Assembly: GCA_041744735.1 (NCBI GenBank)
Contig: JBGTKH010000463.1
Coordinates: 1 to 8,971 of the forward strand
Direction of reading: 5' to 3'
Length of the DNA: 8,971 nt
Origin: JBGTKH01 sp041744735
Lineage (GTDB): Bacteria; Planctomycetota; Planctomycetia; Pirellulales; Pirellulaceae
In this document: piece by piece, positions 1-6,597 of the stretch
Position numbering within the stretch: position 1 is the stretch's first letter
Layout: each line of letters begins with the position of its first letter
Made by a program: the position numbers and the translations under genes
The notes under the pieces: model-generated
What the model was told of the DNA's origin: nothing
Database searches by the model: none
What the model saw: only the letters and a program-made list of their open reading frames with translations

Positions 1-428
1 TCCAACCACTGCACGTTGGTGTTTCGCAGGTACGGATAAGGCTTGCCCTTGTTCTTACCCTTATCGAGCATTTTGCCGAGACGATGGTCGGCGATGTGGC
101 TCATTCGCACCCATGCCCAGTTGCGCGGAAGATCGAACGTCATTTCATCGGGCTCGACAGAAGGAAGCGACTTCGAGCTTGAGACGTTCTTGCCATTCGT
201 GGGTCGAGAGCGTTCTTCGGCGGCTCGATTTACCAACTCCGACGCCGGTTCGTCGTTCTCGTCCTGCTCAACCAACTTCCCTCGCACCGCCAAGTCCAGA
301 ATCAACTCACGCAGCTTCGCCACTCCCTCCGGCGCTTCGGCAAACGAGTCGAGATTGTCGAAGAACGTCGGCAATGTGGGGCTACGCCCAAGGCCGGCGA
401 GCTCGGTGGTCGCAGCGGCGTTTTTCAT
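1..428 (-). CDS. hsdS: HsdS, type I restriction-modification specificity subunit (N-terminal part, runs off left edge)
   Basis: HsdS recognises the DNA target of a type I system and holds two HsdM subunits (plus HsdR for cleavage). Only the first 142 codons are in the window; the frame is open to base 1. Residues about 22-66 carry the segment typical of HsdS N-termini (FDNLDSF, then AKLRELILDLAVRGKL and NDEPASEL). Residues 99-142 begin the first target recognition domain (LPRNWAWV, then GKMLDKGKNKGK and PYLRNTNVQW). The start is ATG at 428, with a strong GGAGGTGA ribosome site six bases upstream. The gene is the last visible member of the hsdR-hsdM-(Schlafen-like)-hsdS series. The family is certain from the motifs. 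The target sequence, the second recognition domain and whether the gene is intact cannot be judged here. Confidence 0.93.
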   Translation of the reverse strand, partial: MKNAAATTELAGLGRSPTLPTFFDNLDSFAEAPEGVAKLRELILDLAVRGKLVEQDENDEPASELVNRAAEERSRPTNGKNVSSSKSLPSVEPDEMTFDLPRNWAWVRMSHIADHRLGKMLDKGKNKGKPYPYLRNTNVQWL

Positions 429-520
429 CGAGACTCACCTCCGGGCATGGTGTCAAATCGCAGCAGATGACAGTCCGAAAGGTCTAACCGATTGTCTAAC
501 CGTGTGTAATCGTTAGCCAT
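425..520 (-). CDS. Possible 31-residue ORF overlapping the hsdS start (leader or coupling ORF)
   Basis: An ATG at 520, directly after an in-frame TAA, opens 31 codons (beginning MANDYTRLDNRLDL and ending MPGGESR). The TGA stop overlaps the hsdS start codon as ATGA, the usual geometry of translational coupling. I do not recognise the peptide. It has no hydrophobic segment, no obvious domain and no visible Shine-Dalgarno sequence before its ATG. A TATAAT-like hexamer (CATAAT on the minus strand, 536-541) lies just upstream, but no matching -35 element sits at normal spacing. It could be a leader that couples hsdS translation to upstream ribosomes, or a chance frame in a 167-base spacer. The stop/start overlap is the only positive evidence. 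Confidence 0.27.
   Translation of the reverse strand: MANDYTRLDNRLDLSDCHLLRFDTMPGGESR
435..442 (-). promoter_or_regulatory. Strong ribosome binding site of hsdS
   Basis: On the minus strand GGAGGTGA lies six bases before the ATG at 428. It is the best Shine-Dalgarno match in the operon and fixes the hsdS start. It lies inside the small ORF at 425-520, so ribosomes translating that ORF would run over it. Confidence 0.75.
482..502 (-). repeat. Two 9-base direct repeats, 12 bases apart
   Basis: On the minus strand CGGTTAGAC occurs twice, at 494-502 and 482-490, separated by three bases, so the period is 12. In the possible small ORF they encode RLD twice. They lie 54-74 bases upstream of hsdS. 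Direct repeats of this size can be binding sites for a regulator, but nothing else here supports that. Confidence 0.4.
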
Positions 521-595
521 TTATTCAATTCGTAAATTATGGGTTGGACAAGACTTACAGTGATTCAAGTGTCGGCCAATTGTATAAAACAGGCC

Positions 596-2278
596 CTAGT
601 CGGCTTCATTTTGAGGTGGTTTAGACAATTCCCAACTCGCTCCCAACCCTCGCCTTCCCTCCACAGGCCGGATCAGGGCGTCGCGCCGCATGCTTTGCAA
701 AAGATTCTTCACAAAGTTGCGTTTCTGCCCGTCGTCGAGCCCTTCGGAGAGTTTGCCAAGCAGCAATTCCTCAAACTCTGACCGGGTTGCCCGGCCTTGC
801 TTTTGCAAAAGTGTGACGACCATCTGACGGCAGTAGTCTTTGTCGATCCCACGCCGGTTCAGGTAATCAATGACGGTTTCCGTCGTGATCGCGATGCCCT
901 GGCAGACGTGCAGATTCGGACGCCGGCCTTCGATCAACTTCTGGCGCTTCAGCGACTTGAATTCGTGATCAGTCAGCGGTTTCCCTTTTTGCACTTTGTC
1001 CAGCGCCACGACGTCAAACAAGTCAAGGTCCGTGCGCGCGATCAGAGCGTGCGTGTACTTCTCGTCCAGGATTCTGCCGTGCAAACGGACTTCGACGCGG
1101 TTGGATTGGCCGAGTTCGTAGTCGGGCAACGGAAAAAAACGCTGTTGCTGCAACGTGAACATCTTGCGGATGCCGCTGCCGATCGTGTCGATCATGTCGA
1201 AGTGCACCATCGCGTCGGCGAGAAACCGATTCCGATAGAATTCGGCCGGAGCGTTGTGCCGCAAGACCTCCTGCACGCTGCCGGGAATAAACTCGCCAGG
1301 ATTGGAAAACAGCAGCGAGTCGGCTTCTTCAATCACGGTAATCTGTCCGCCGGTCGTGTAATTCTGATGGGCGATGCAATTGTGCAACGCCTCGCGGATC
1401 ACCCAGGGATCGTATTGTGCGACCTCCGTCGGAAACAACGTACCCGGCGGCATGTAACGGTAGGTCAAGTTGCGGATTTTGCCGAACAACCGCTCGGCCG
1501 TCAGCAAGAACGGTGGCTCGAAGTGTTCGTAGTCCTTGGTGTTTCCATGTTCGTCGCGCAGCAGCCAGGATATTTTCGCAACAGCCGGAGAAAAGTGCTG
1601 CGTCGATTCGGGCTTACCAAGCAGCAGAATGGCGGCGCGGGTGATTTTGCCGCCGAGCGTGACTTTGGCCTTGTTGAGAAAGGTCGAGTCGTTCGACGCA
1701 TCCACTTCGTCAGCGAGACGCGGATATTTCGCCTTGTACTTTTCGCGAGCCACGGCGACGGCATTGCCGTCAAGATCGTCGAGCCGTGCGTGTTCACAGA
1801 TCTGAGCCGACCAATCGGCACCGCTCGCCTGACGACGGATGGCGTCGATCTTGTTCAGCGCGAGATAGCCGATCGACTCGTGGATGCGACCGTACGGAAC
1901 TTGCCGCCACGTCGTTGGTACGCCAGGCGGCGCGGCCGGAATCTCGAACATAATGACCCGCTTCCCCTCAACGACCAGTTCATGGATTGCTGCGAACGTT
2001 AGCTTGTGATTCGTGTGCAGCGAGATGTCTCGCTTCACACGGTCCAGTCCCGGCGCTTGCAGGCAATAGTTCGAGCCGCAAATTTGCCTTGGCCGTTTGT
2101 CCGTGACCCCGAAGATTAACCAGCCGCAACGCTGCTTGGCGATGTTGGCTTCGTTGCTAAGCGCCGAGAAGTACTTGCCGATGTCGTCAAACTTCTCCTG
2201 CTGCTTCGCCTCTTTGAACTCCAGCCATTCGGTTTCGGCAGGCAGGGCCATTAGCTCACGCAGTAATTGTTCGTTCAC
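596..2278 (-). CDS. Schlafen/AlbA_2-domain protein with GHKL-like ATPase module, encoded inside the hsd operon
   Basis: A 560-residue protein. Residues about 13-145 form an AlbA_2 (Schlafen-type) domain: ETEWLEFKEA at 15-24 and LIFGVTDK at 54-61. E15, E20 and D60 have nearly the spacing of the catalytic Glu-Glu-Asp triad of Schlafen RNases. Residues about 290-400 resemble the HATPase_c_4 module: REALHNCIAHQNY at 295-307 (N-box, N300), SNPGEF at 325-330, and DTIGSGIRKM at 364-373. The C-terminal 70-80 residues look like a winged helix. The start is GTG at 2278, overlapping the hsdM stop as GTGA, with AGGGGA seven bases upstream. The frame stays open farther upstream inside hsdM, but that part is low-complexity shadow sequence. 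Such proteins are usually named AlbA-family DNA-binding or RNA-binding, ATP-binding proteins. Whether this one is a nuclease, a regulator or an accessory of restriction is inference. Confidence 0.87.
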   Translation of the reverse strand: MNEQLLRELMALPAETEWLEFKEAKQQEKFDDIGKYFSALSNEANIAKQRCGWLIFGVTDKRPRQICGSNYCLQAPGLDRVKRDISLHTNHKLTFAAIHELVVEGKRVIMFEIPAAPPGVPTTWRQVPYGRIHESIGYLALNKIDAIRRQASGADWSAQICEHARLDDLDGNAVAVAREKYKAKYPRLADEVDASNDSTFLNKAKVTLGGKITRAAILLLGKPESTQHFSPAVAKISWLLRDEHGNTKDYEHFEPPFLLTAERLFGKIRNLTYRYMPPGTLFPTEVAQYDPWVIREALHNCIAHQNYTTGGQITVIEEADSLLFSNPGEFIPGSVQEVLRHNAPAEFYRNRFLADAMVHFDMIDTIGSGIRKMFTLQQQRFFPLPDYELGQSNRVEVRLHGRILDEKYTHALIARTDLDLFDVVALDKVQKGKPLTDHEFKSLKRQKLIEGRRPNLHVCQGIAITTETVIDYLNRRGIDKDYCRQMVVTLLQKQGRATRSEFEELLLGKLSEGLDDGQKRNFVKNLLQSMRRDALIRPVEGRRGLGASWELSKPPQNEAD

Positions 2279-2298
2279 GAATCCGTCCCCTGTCCTCC
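2275..2298 (-). promoter_or_regulatory. GTGA stop/start overlap and ribosome site coupling hsdM to the Schlafen-like gene
   Basis: The hsdM TGA (2275-2277) shares bases with the GTG start at 2276-2278. Upstream lie GGAGGA (2293-2298) and AGGGGA (2286-2291), the latter seven bases from the GTG. This arrangement implies co-transcription and coupled translation, so the accessory protein should be made whenever HsdM is made. Confidence 0.65.
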
Positions 2299-3777
2299 GA
2301 GCGCGGCGGCGAGTTCCTGTTTCAACTGAGCGAGTACGGACCGCGTTTGTTCGCGCACTTGCTGAAGTTCGGCCAGCAACTGGTCGGGATCGCCGGGGCC
2401 GCTGTCGGCGTTGTGCGGGTTCTTGATGTCCAGGTTGTAGCCGCCCGCCTTGATGTCGGCGGCCGAGACCTTCCACGCCTGCTCGCCGCTCTTTCGGCCT
2501 TTGAATCCGCCGCGGGCGTCCGGCTGGCCCCACCACTTCTTCTCCGGCTCGAACTCCTCGATGCGGATCGGCTTGGTTTTGTTGTACGACTTCGCGCCGG
2601 GCGGATACGGGTGTTCGTAGAACCAGACGTCGCGAGTCGCCGCTGTTGCTTCCTTGTGGCCTTTGGTGAACAGCAGCAGGTTGGTCTTGATGCCGGTGTA
2701 GGGACTGAACACGCCGTTGGGCAGGCGGACGATCGTGTGCAGGTTGCACTCGTCGAGCAGCTTTTCCTTGATCCGCGTTTTGACGCCTTCGCCGAACAGC
2801 GTGCCGTCGGGCAGCACGATCGCGCCGCGGCCACCAGGTTTGAGCAGGTGCACGATCAGCACCAGGAACAGGTCGGCCGTTTCTCGGGTGCGAAAGTTCT
2901 GAGGAAAGTTGCTCTCGATGCCGTCCTCTTCCATGCCGCCGAAGGGCGGATTGGTGACGATCACGTCCACGCGGTCCTTGGGGCCGTAGTCGCGCAGCGG
3001 GCGGGCTAGCGTGTTGTCGTGCCGGATGTTGGACGGCACGTCGATGCCGTGCAGCAGCATGTTGGTGGTGCAGAGCAAATGCGGCAGCGGCTTTTTCTCG
3101 ACGCCGCGGACCGATTGCTGCAGCGTCTGTTCATCGGCCGCAGTCTGCACGTAGTTGCGGCGGACGTGCTCGATCGTGCAAGTCAGAAAGCCGCCCGTAC
3201 CGCAAGCCGGGTCGAGCACCGTTTCGCCCAGCCGCGGATCGACCATCTCGACCATGAACTGCGTGACGGCTCGCGGCGTGTAGTATTCCCCCGCGTTGCC
3301 GGCCGATTGCAGGTCTTTCAGAATCTGCTCGTACATGTCGCCGAACAGGTGGCGATGTTGCGAGTCGTTGAAGTCGATCGACTCGTTGATCTTGTTGAGC
3401 ACCTGCCGCAGCAGCGTGCCGGACTTCATGTACTGGTAAGCGTCCTCGAAGACGCTGCGCACGACGTAACCGCGCGACTGGCCGTTGGTCCCCACGGCCA
3501 ACTCTTTCAGCTTGGGGAACAGTTCGTTGTTGCAGAAGTTCAGCAGTTCGTCGCCCGTCATACCTTCCGGGTCGGCCGCCCAGTTGCGCCACCGCAGCTT
3601 GGCGGGGATCGGCGAGCGGTAGCGGTCCACGGTCAGCTCCCATTCGTGTTCCTTGTCGTCGAAGATTTTCAGGAACAGCATCCACACAAGCTGGCCGATC
3701 CGCTGCGCGTCGCCATCGACGCCCACGTCCTTGCGCATGATGTCTTGGATGGATTTGATGGTCGTGGTGATAGACAT
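2275..3777 (-). CDS. hsdM: HsdM, type I N6-adenine DNA methyltransferase subunit
   Basis: HsdM transfers a methyl group from S-adenosylmethionine to adenine N6 in the sequence chosen by HsdS. The protein has 500 residues, the usual size. The N-terminal helical domain (HsdM_N) spans about 1-130, with RIGQLVWMLFLKIFDDKE at 26-43. The catalytic domain begins near the family signature YYTPRAVTQFMV at 165-176. The SAM-binding motif I DPACGTGGF is at 189-197 and the catalytic motif IV NPPF at 276-279. A probable C-terminal coiled coil lies at about 463-492. No key residue is missing, so the enzyme should be active. The ATG at 3777 has no evident Shine-Dalgarno sequence (the upstream bases are ACAAAAATCGCT), unlike the two genes after it. 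A long hairpin repeat fills the gap to hsdR. Its stop overlaps the next gene. Confidence 0.96.
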   Translation of the reverse strand: MSITTTIKSIQDIMRKDVGVDGDAQRIGQLVWMLFLKIFDDKEHEWELTVDRYRSPIPAKLRWRNWAADPEGMTGDELLNFCNNELFPKLKELAVGTNGQSRGYVVRSVFEDAYQYMKSGTLLRQVLNKINESIDFNDSQHRHLFGDMYEQILKDLQSAGNAGEYYTPRAVTQFMVEMVDPRLGETVLDPACGTGGFLTCTIEHVRRNYVQTAADEQTLQQSVRGVEKKPLPHLLCTTNMLLHGIDVPSNIRHDNTLARPLRDYGPKDRVDVIVTNPPFGGMEEDGIESNFPQNFRTRETADLFLVLIVHLLKPGGRGAIVLPDGTLFGEGVKTRIKEKLLDECNLHTIVRLPNGVFSPYTGIKTNLLLFTKGHKEATAATRDVWFYEHPYPPGAKSYNKTKPIRIEEFEPEKKWWGQPDARGGFKGRKSGEQAWKVSAADIKAGGYNLDIKNPHNADSGPGDPDQLLAELQQVREQTRSVLAQLKQELAAALGGQGTDS

Positions 3778-3791
3778 AGCGATTTTTGTGG

Positions 3792-3864
3792 CACGCGAAG
3801 GCGCTAAGGCGCGAAGGAAAAAGCCAGCACGTGAAATAACTTCGCGGCTTCGCGACTTCGCGTG
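3792..3864. repeat. Long imperfect inverted repeat between hsdR and hsdM
   Basis: Two 25-base arms (3792-3816 and 3840-3864) are complementary at 22 of 25 positions and enclose a 23-base loop. Each arm is built from short CGCGAAG-like units, for example CACGCGAAGGCGCTAAGG on the plus strand. In RNA it would form a strong stem between the hsdR stop (3872) and the hsdM start (3777). No T-run follows on the minus strand, so it is a poor intrinsic terminator. It looks like a dispersed intergenic palindrome; similar CGCGAAG repeats are familiar to me from planctomycete and other bacterial genomes, but I could not search. It may protect or divide the mRNA between the restriction and modification genes. 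Confidence 0.8.
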
Positions 3865-3871
3865 ATAACTC

Positions 3872-6277
3872 CTAGGCTGCGGTTTTATACAACAGTGATT
3901 GCAGTTCCTTGACGGCCGCTAAATACGCTTCCTTGCCGCCGAAGAGCTTGATGATTTCCACAGGCGTGCCGAATTGGTTGATCGGTTGCACGTTCAGTAC
4001 GCCCATGTCTTCGACGTGCTGGATGCCCTCGTCGGCGTACTTGTCGAGCAGCGCTTCCAGCACCGCGCGGGCCTGCTCACCATACTTGGCGAAGTAGTCG
4101 CGCTTGCGGACGTTCTCGGCCCGCTCGCGCCGGGTGAGCGGCGGCTGGTCGAACGCGACGTGACAAATCAAGTCGAACGGGTCGAAGTCCTTGCCCACTT
4201 CGTCGGCCAACGCCGCGAGCAAAATGCCTTGCTGCTCCAACTCCTCAATGATGGCCTGTTTCTGTTCGGCCGCGTTCCAGCGGATTAGAAAATCGTCGAG
4301 CGACGTAAACTCTTCGAGCACCGTCTTGCGCGTGTAGTCTTTCAGCGATTCGGTAATCAGCTTGCCGCCCTTGCCGTAGTACTGCACTCGCTCGGCGACA
4401 ACCCACACGGGAACATCGTTGACGACGTACTTGCGGCGCCGTTGCGACAACGTGCCGGGAGGGAGAGGCTCCTGCCGAGCCGATGCGTCGTCCCAGGAAG
4501 GCTCCGCGGGAGCGTCGCCCTCCCCGAATGCGGCGCCCTCCGGAAACTCATCCGAATAGCCTTCGTCGGGCGGGATGGGCGGATCGTCGGGACCGGGCTC
4601 GTAAATCTGCACCGGCTCGCCGTCGAATTCAGGATCGGCGAACAACTCGGTCGCCTTCTTGAAGTCCATGATCGTGAAGAAATACTTGTCGTAATCTTCC
4701 CTGATCCGCGTGCCGCGGCCGATGATCTGTTTGAATTCGGTCATCGACTGAATGCGGCGGTCCAGCACGATCAACTTGCACGTTTGGGCGTCGATGCCCG
4801 TCGTCATCAGCTTGCTGGTGGTCACGATCACCGGGTAACGGCTTTCCGGGTCGATGAAGAAGTCAAGCTGGTTCTTGCCTTCCTCGTTGTCGCCGGTGAT
4901 CCGCATCACGTACTTATGGTTCTCGGCCACTAGATCGGCGTTCTCGTTCACCAGCGCCTGCCGCATTCGCTCGGCGTGGTCGATGTCTTCGCAAAACACG
5001 ATCGTCTTCGCGAATCGGTCGGTCCCTTTCAGGAACTCGGTGATTTTCTTCGCGACCAGTTCGGTGCGCTGATCAATCACCAGCGTGCGGTCGAAGTCCT
5101 TCTGGTTGTAGATGCGGTCTTCGATCTCTTGGCCATGCTTGTCCAACTTGCCGGCTTCCGGCCGCCAGCCCGTCAGGTCCTTGTCGATGTCGATGCGCAC
5201 CACTTTGTACGGCGCCAGAAAACCGTCTTCAATGCCCTGCTTCAGCGAGTACGTGTAGACGGGATCGCCGAAGTAGTGAATGTTCGAGATGTACTTGGTT
5301 TCCTTCGGCGTCGCGGTTAGGCCGATCTGCGTGGCCGAAGTGAAGTACCCGAGAATTTCTCGCCATGCCGAATCTTCCGCCGCGCTGCCGCGATGGCACT
5401 CGTCCACAACAATCAAGTCGAAGAAGTCGGGCGAGAACTGTTTATAGATGTTCTGTTCTTCCTCCGTGCCCGAGATGGCTTGATACAACGCCAGGTAGAC
5501 CTCGTACGATTTGTCCACTTGCCGTTTCTGGATCTTGGTCATCGCCGACCCGAACGGCTTGAAGTCGTTCGTGCGCGTCTGATCAACCAGGATGTTCCGG
5601 TCGGCGAGAAAGAGGATGCGTTTCTTCGTCTTCGATTTCCACAACCGCCAAATGATTTGAAATGCCGTGTAGGTCTTGCCGGTTCCCGTGGCCATGACCA
5701 ACAGGATGCGATTCTGTCCGCGCGCAACGGCCTCGATCGTGCGGTTGATGGCGATGAGCTGGTAGTACCGCGGCATCTTGCCGCTGCCGTCGTCGAAGTA
5801 GTCTTGTGTGACGAGCGATTGCTGGGGCGCATCCAAGTGCTTCCACTGGCAATAACGATTCCACAGTTCGGCCGGCGACGGGAAACTGCCCAGCGTCAAT
5901 TCGCGTTCCGGCGGCCCCGCAGTCCGAGTGCGATCGTGCTCCAGAAAACCGTCGCCGTTCGAGCTGAAGACAAAAGGCAGGTCGAGCGTCGCAGCGTAAT
6001 CCAACGCTTGTTGCATTCCGGAGCCAACGGCCTGGTTGTTGTCCTTGGCCTCGACGACCGCGATTGGCAGGTTGGGCTTGAAGTACAGGATGTAGTCGGC
6101 GAACTTCGCCGCGCCTCGCTTCACCGTCTTGCCGCGCACCATCACGCGGCCCTTGGTGAAGTACACCTGTTCGCGCACTTGCGTCATCACGTCCCAACCG
6201 GCCGATTCAATTGCCGGCGTGATGAACTTCGTGCAAATGTCGCGCTCAGTCAGAGCCTTCTTGTCGATCGCTTCCAC
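3872..6277 (-). CDS. hsdR: HsdR, type I restriction endonuclease/translocase subunit
   Basis: HsdR gives a type I system its ATP-driven DNA translocation and cleavage. The protein has 801 residues, the length of EcoAI/EcoEI-type subunits. An N-terminal PD-(D/E)xK nuclease domain has D61 and E76-A-K78, followed by a QxxxY-type motif near 89-94 (QQALDY). The helicase core has Walker A ATGTGKT at 196-202, DECH at 292-295, LTATPK at 320-325, a motif V region at 486-500 and QIIGRGTRIRED at 517-528. The C-terminal part (about 690-800) matches the EcoEI_R_C type. All catalytic motifs are present. The start is GTG at 6277, with AAAGG eight bases upstream; an in-frame TGA four codons before it leaves no longer option. 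Residues 560-608 are an acidic, proline-rich linker that contains an inserted palindromic repeat. It is the first gene of the operon, 320 bases after the TolC-like gene. Confidence 0.96.
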   Translation of the reverse strand: MEAIDKKALTERDICTKFITPAIESAGWDVMTQVREQVYFTKGRVMVRGKTVKRGAAKFADYILYFKPNLPIAVVEAKDNNQAVGSGMQQALDYAATLDLPFVFSSNGDGFLEHDRTRTAGPPERELTLGSFPSPAELWNRYCQWKHLDAPQQSLVTQDYFDDGSGKMPRYYQLIAINRTIEAVARGQNRILLVMATGTGKTYTAFQIIWRLWKSKTKKRILFLADRNILVDQTRTNDFKPFGSAMTKIQKRQVDKSYEVYLALYQAISGTEEEQNIYKQFSPDFFDLIVVDECHRGSAAEDSAWREILGYFTSATQIGLTATPKETKYISNIHYFGDPVYTYSLKQGIEDGFLAPYKVVRIDIDKDLTGWRPEAGKLDKHGQEIEDRIYNQKDFDRTLVIDQRTELVAKKITEFLKGTDRFAKTIVFCEDIDHAERMRQALVNENADLVAENHKYVMRITGDNEEGKNQLDFFIDPESRYPVIVTTSKLMTTGIDAQTCKLIVLDRRIQSMTEFKQIIGRGTRIREDYDKYFFTIMDFKKATELFADPEFDGEPVQIYEPGPDDPPIPPDEGYSDEFPEGAAFGEGDAPAEPSWDDASARQEPLPPGTLSQRRRKYVVNDVPVWVVAERVQYYGKGGKLITESLKDYTRKTVLEEFTSLDDFLIRWNAAEQKQAIIEELEQQGILLAALADEVGKDFDPFDLICHVAFDQPPLTRRERAENVRKRDYFAKYGEQARAVLEALLDKYADEGIQHVEDMGVLNVQPINQFGTPVEIIKLFGGKEAYLAAVKELQSLLYKTAA
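4457..4524. repeat. Palindromic repeat element lying in frame inside hsdR
   Basis: Arms at 4457-4481 and 4500-4524 are complementary at 21 of 25 positions, around an 18-base loop. The arm core on the plus strand is GGGAGGGAGAGGCTCCTGCC. Read in the hsdR frame it encodes about residues 585-607 (GEGDAPAEPSWDDASARQEP and on), with no stop and no frameshift. Peptides of the GEAPAEP...RQEPRPPG type are familiar to me as translations of a dispersed repeat in planctomycete genomes. The position in a flexible linker between the helicase core and the C-terminal domain fits insertion at a tolerant site. The palindrome is directly visible; the claim that it is a mobile or dispersed repeat is from memory. 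Confidence 0.72.
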
Positions 6278-6325
6278 CGCAGCAGCCTTTCACAAGCGAG
6301 GGCCGGCGAACGAATCGCAGCGTTA

Positions 6326-6354
6326 TGAATAGAAACCTCTCGTCAAGAACTCAA
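6326..6354 (-). promoter_or_regulatory. Weak sigma70-like promoter candidate for hsdR
   Basis: On the minus strand TTGAGT (6349-6354) is followed after 17 bases by TATTCA (6326-6331), about 50 bases before the hsdR GTG. The -35 match is fair and the -10 match is poor. A nearby TTGACG is a better -35 hexamer but has no -10 partner at normal spacing. Position is the main support. Confidence 0.18.
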
Positions 6355-6435
6355 ATGTACGCTCCACCTCCTCTGGTTGTCCACAGTCCGGGGGGAATAA
6401 GTTACGTCACAAACACCGGCTAAGTCGAGGCATGA

Positions 6436-6472
6436 GACGCGCTATGAATGCTCTCGTACCGAGCGCGTCATG
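6436..6472. repeat. Inverted repeat upstream of hsdR
   Basis: GACGCGCT (6436-6443) and AGCGCGTC (6462-6469) are perfectly complementary across an 18-base gap. Pairing can extend to a CATGA/TCATG portion with a two-base bulge. No T-run follows on either strand. It could be an operator, an mRNA hairpin, or part of a weak terminator for the TolC-like gene 125 bases upstream. Confidence 0.45.
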
Positions 6473-6597
6473 GCACGTTTAGAATTCTCGCATCGCAAGC
6501 GCGCGAGATATCTGGCGAGATACAGGCGAGCGTGGCCCCGTGGGTGCGGAAAGGAACACCGAGCGCAACCCTTCGTCCCGGTCGGCGCCGTGTGAAC

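Larger units (their letters stand above)
6278..6597. other. 320-base gene-free stretch between the TolC-like gene and hsdR
   Basis: No convincing gene lies here. It must hold the end of the TolC-like transcript and, unless the operon depends on read-through, the hsdR promoter. It contains an 8-base perfect inverted repeat (6436-6443 with 6462-6469), a weak promoter-like pair (6326-6354), and an unused Shine-Dalgarno match (AGGAGGTG on the minus strand, 6365-6372) that is not followed by a useful reading frame. I see no clear intrinsic terminator with a T-run, no tRNA and no known riboswitch. Confidence 0.6.

Noticed and set aside
43..516. 157-codon plus-strand ORF opposite hsdS
   Set aside because: The opposite strand carries unmistakable HsdS motifs with a strong ribosome site. 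This frame has no recognisable content.
797..2002. 401-codon plus-strand ORF antisense to the Schlafen-like gene
   Set aside because: No recognisable domain. It is a mirror frame of a well-supported gene in GC-rich DNA.
2279..2749. Upstream extension of the Schlafen-like frame by about 157 codons inside hsdM
   Set aside because: The extension reads as arginine-, glutamine- and glycine-rich shadow sequence in another frame of an intact hsdM. The GTG at 2278 with a ribosome site and the four-base overlap is a much better start.
3131..3685. 184-codon minus-strand ORF in another frame of hsdM
   Set aside because: Arginine-rich out-of-frame translation of the HsdM coding region; the hsdM frame has all methyltransferase motifs.
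4482..4600. Possible frameshift or damage in hsdR at the low-complexity linker
   Set aside because: The frame continues without a stop through the repeat, and the C-terminal domain resumes in the same frame, so the gene appears intact.
5393..6328. 311-codon plus-strand ORF antisense to hsdR
   Set aside because: It lies opposite the nuclease and helicase motifs of hsdR and has shadow-like composition with no domain.
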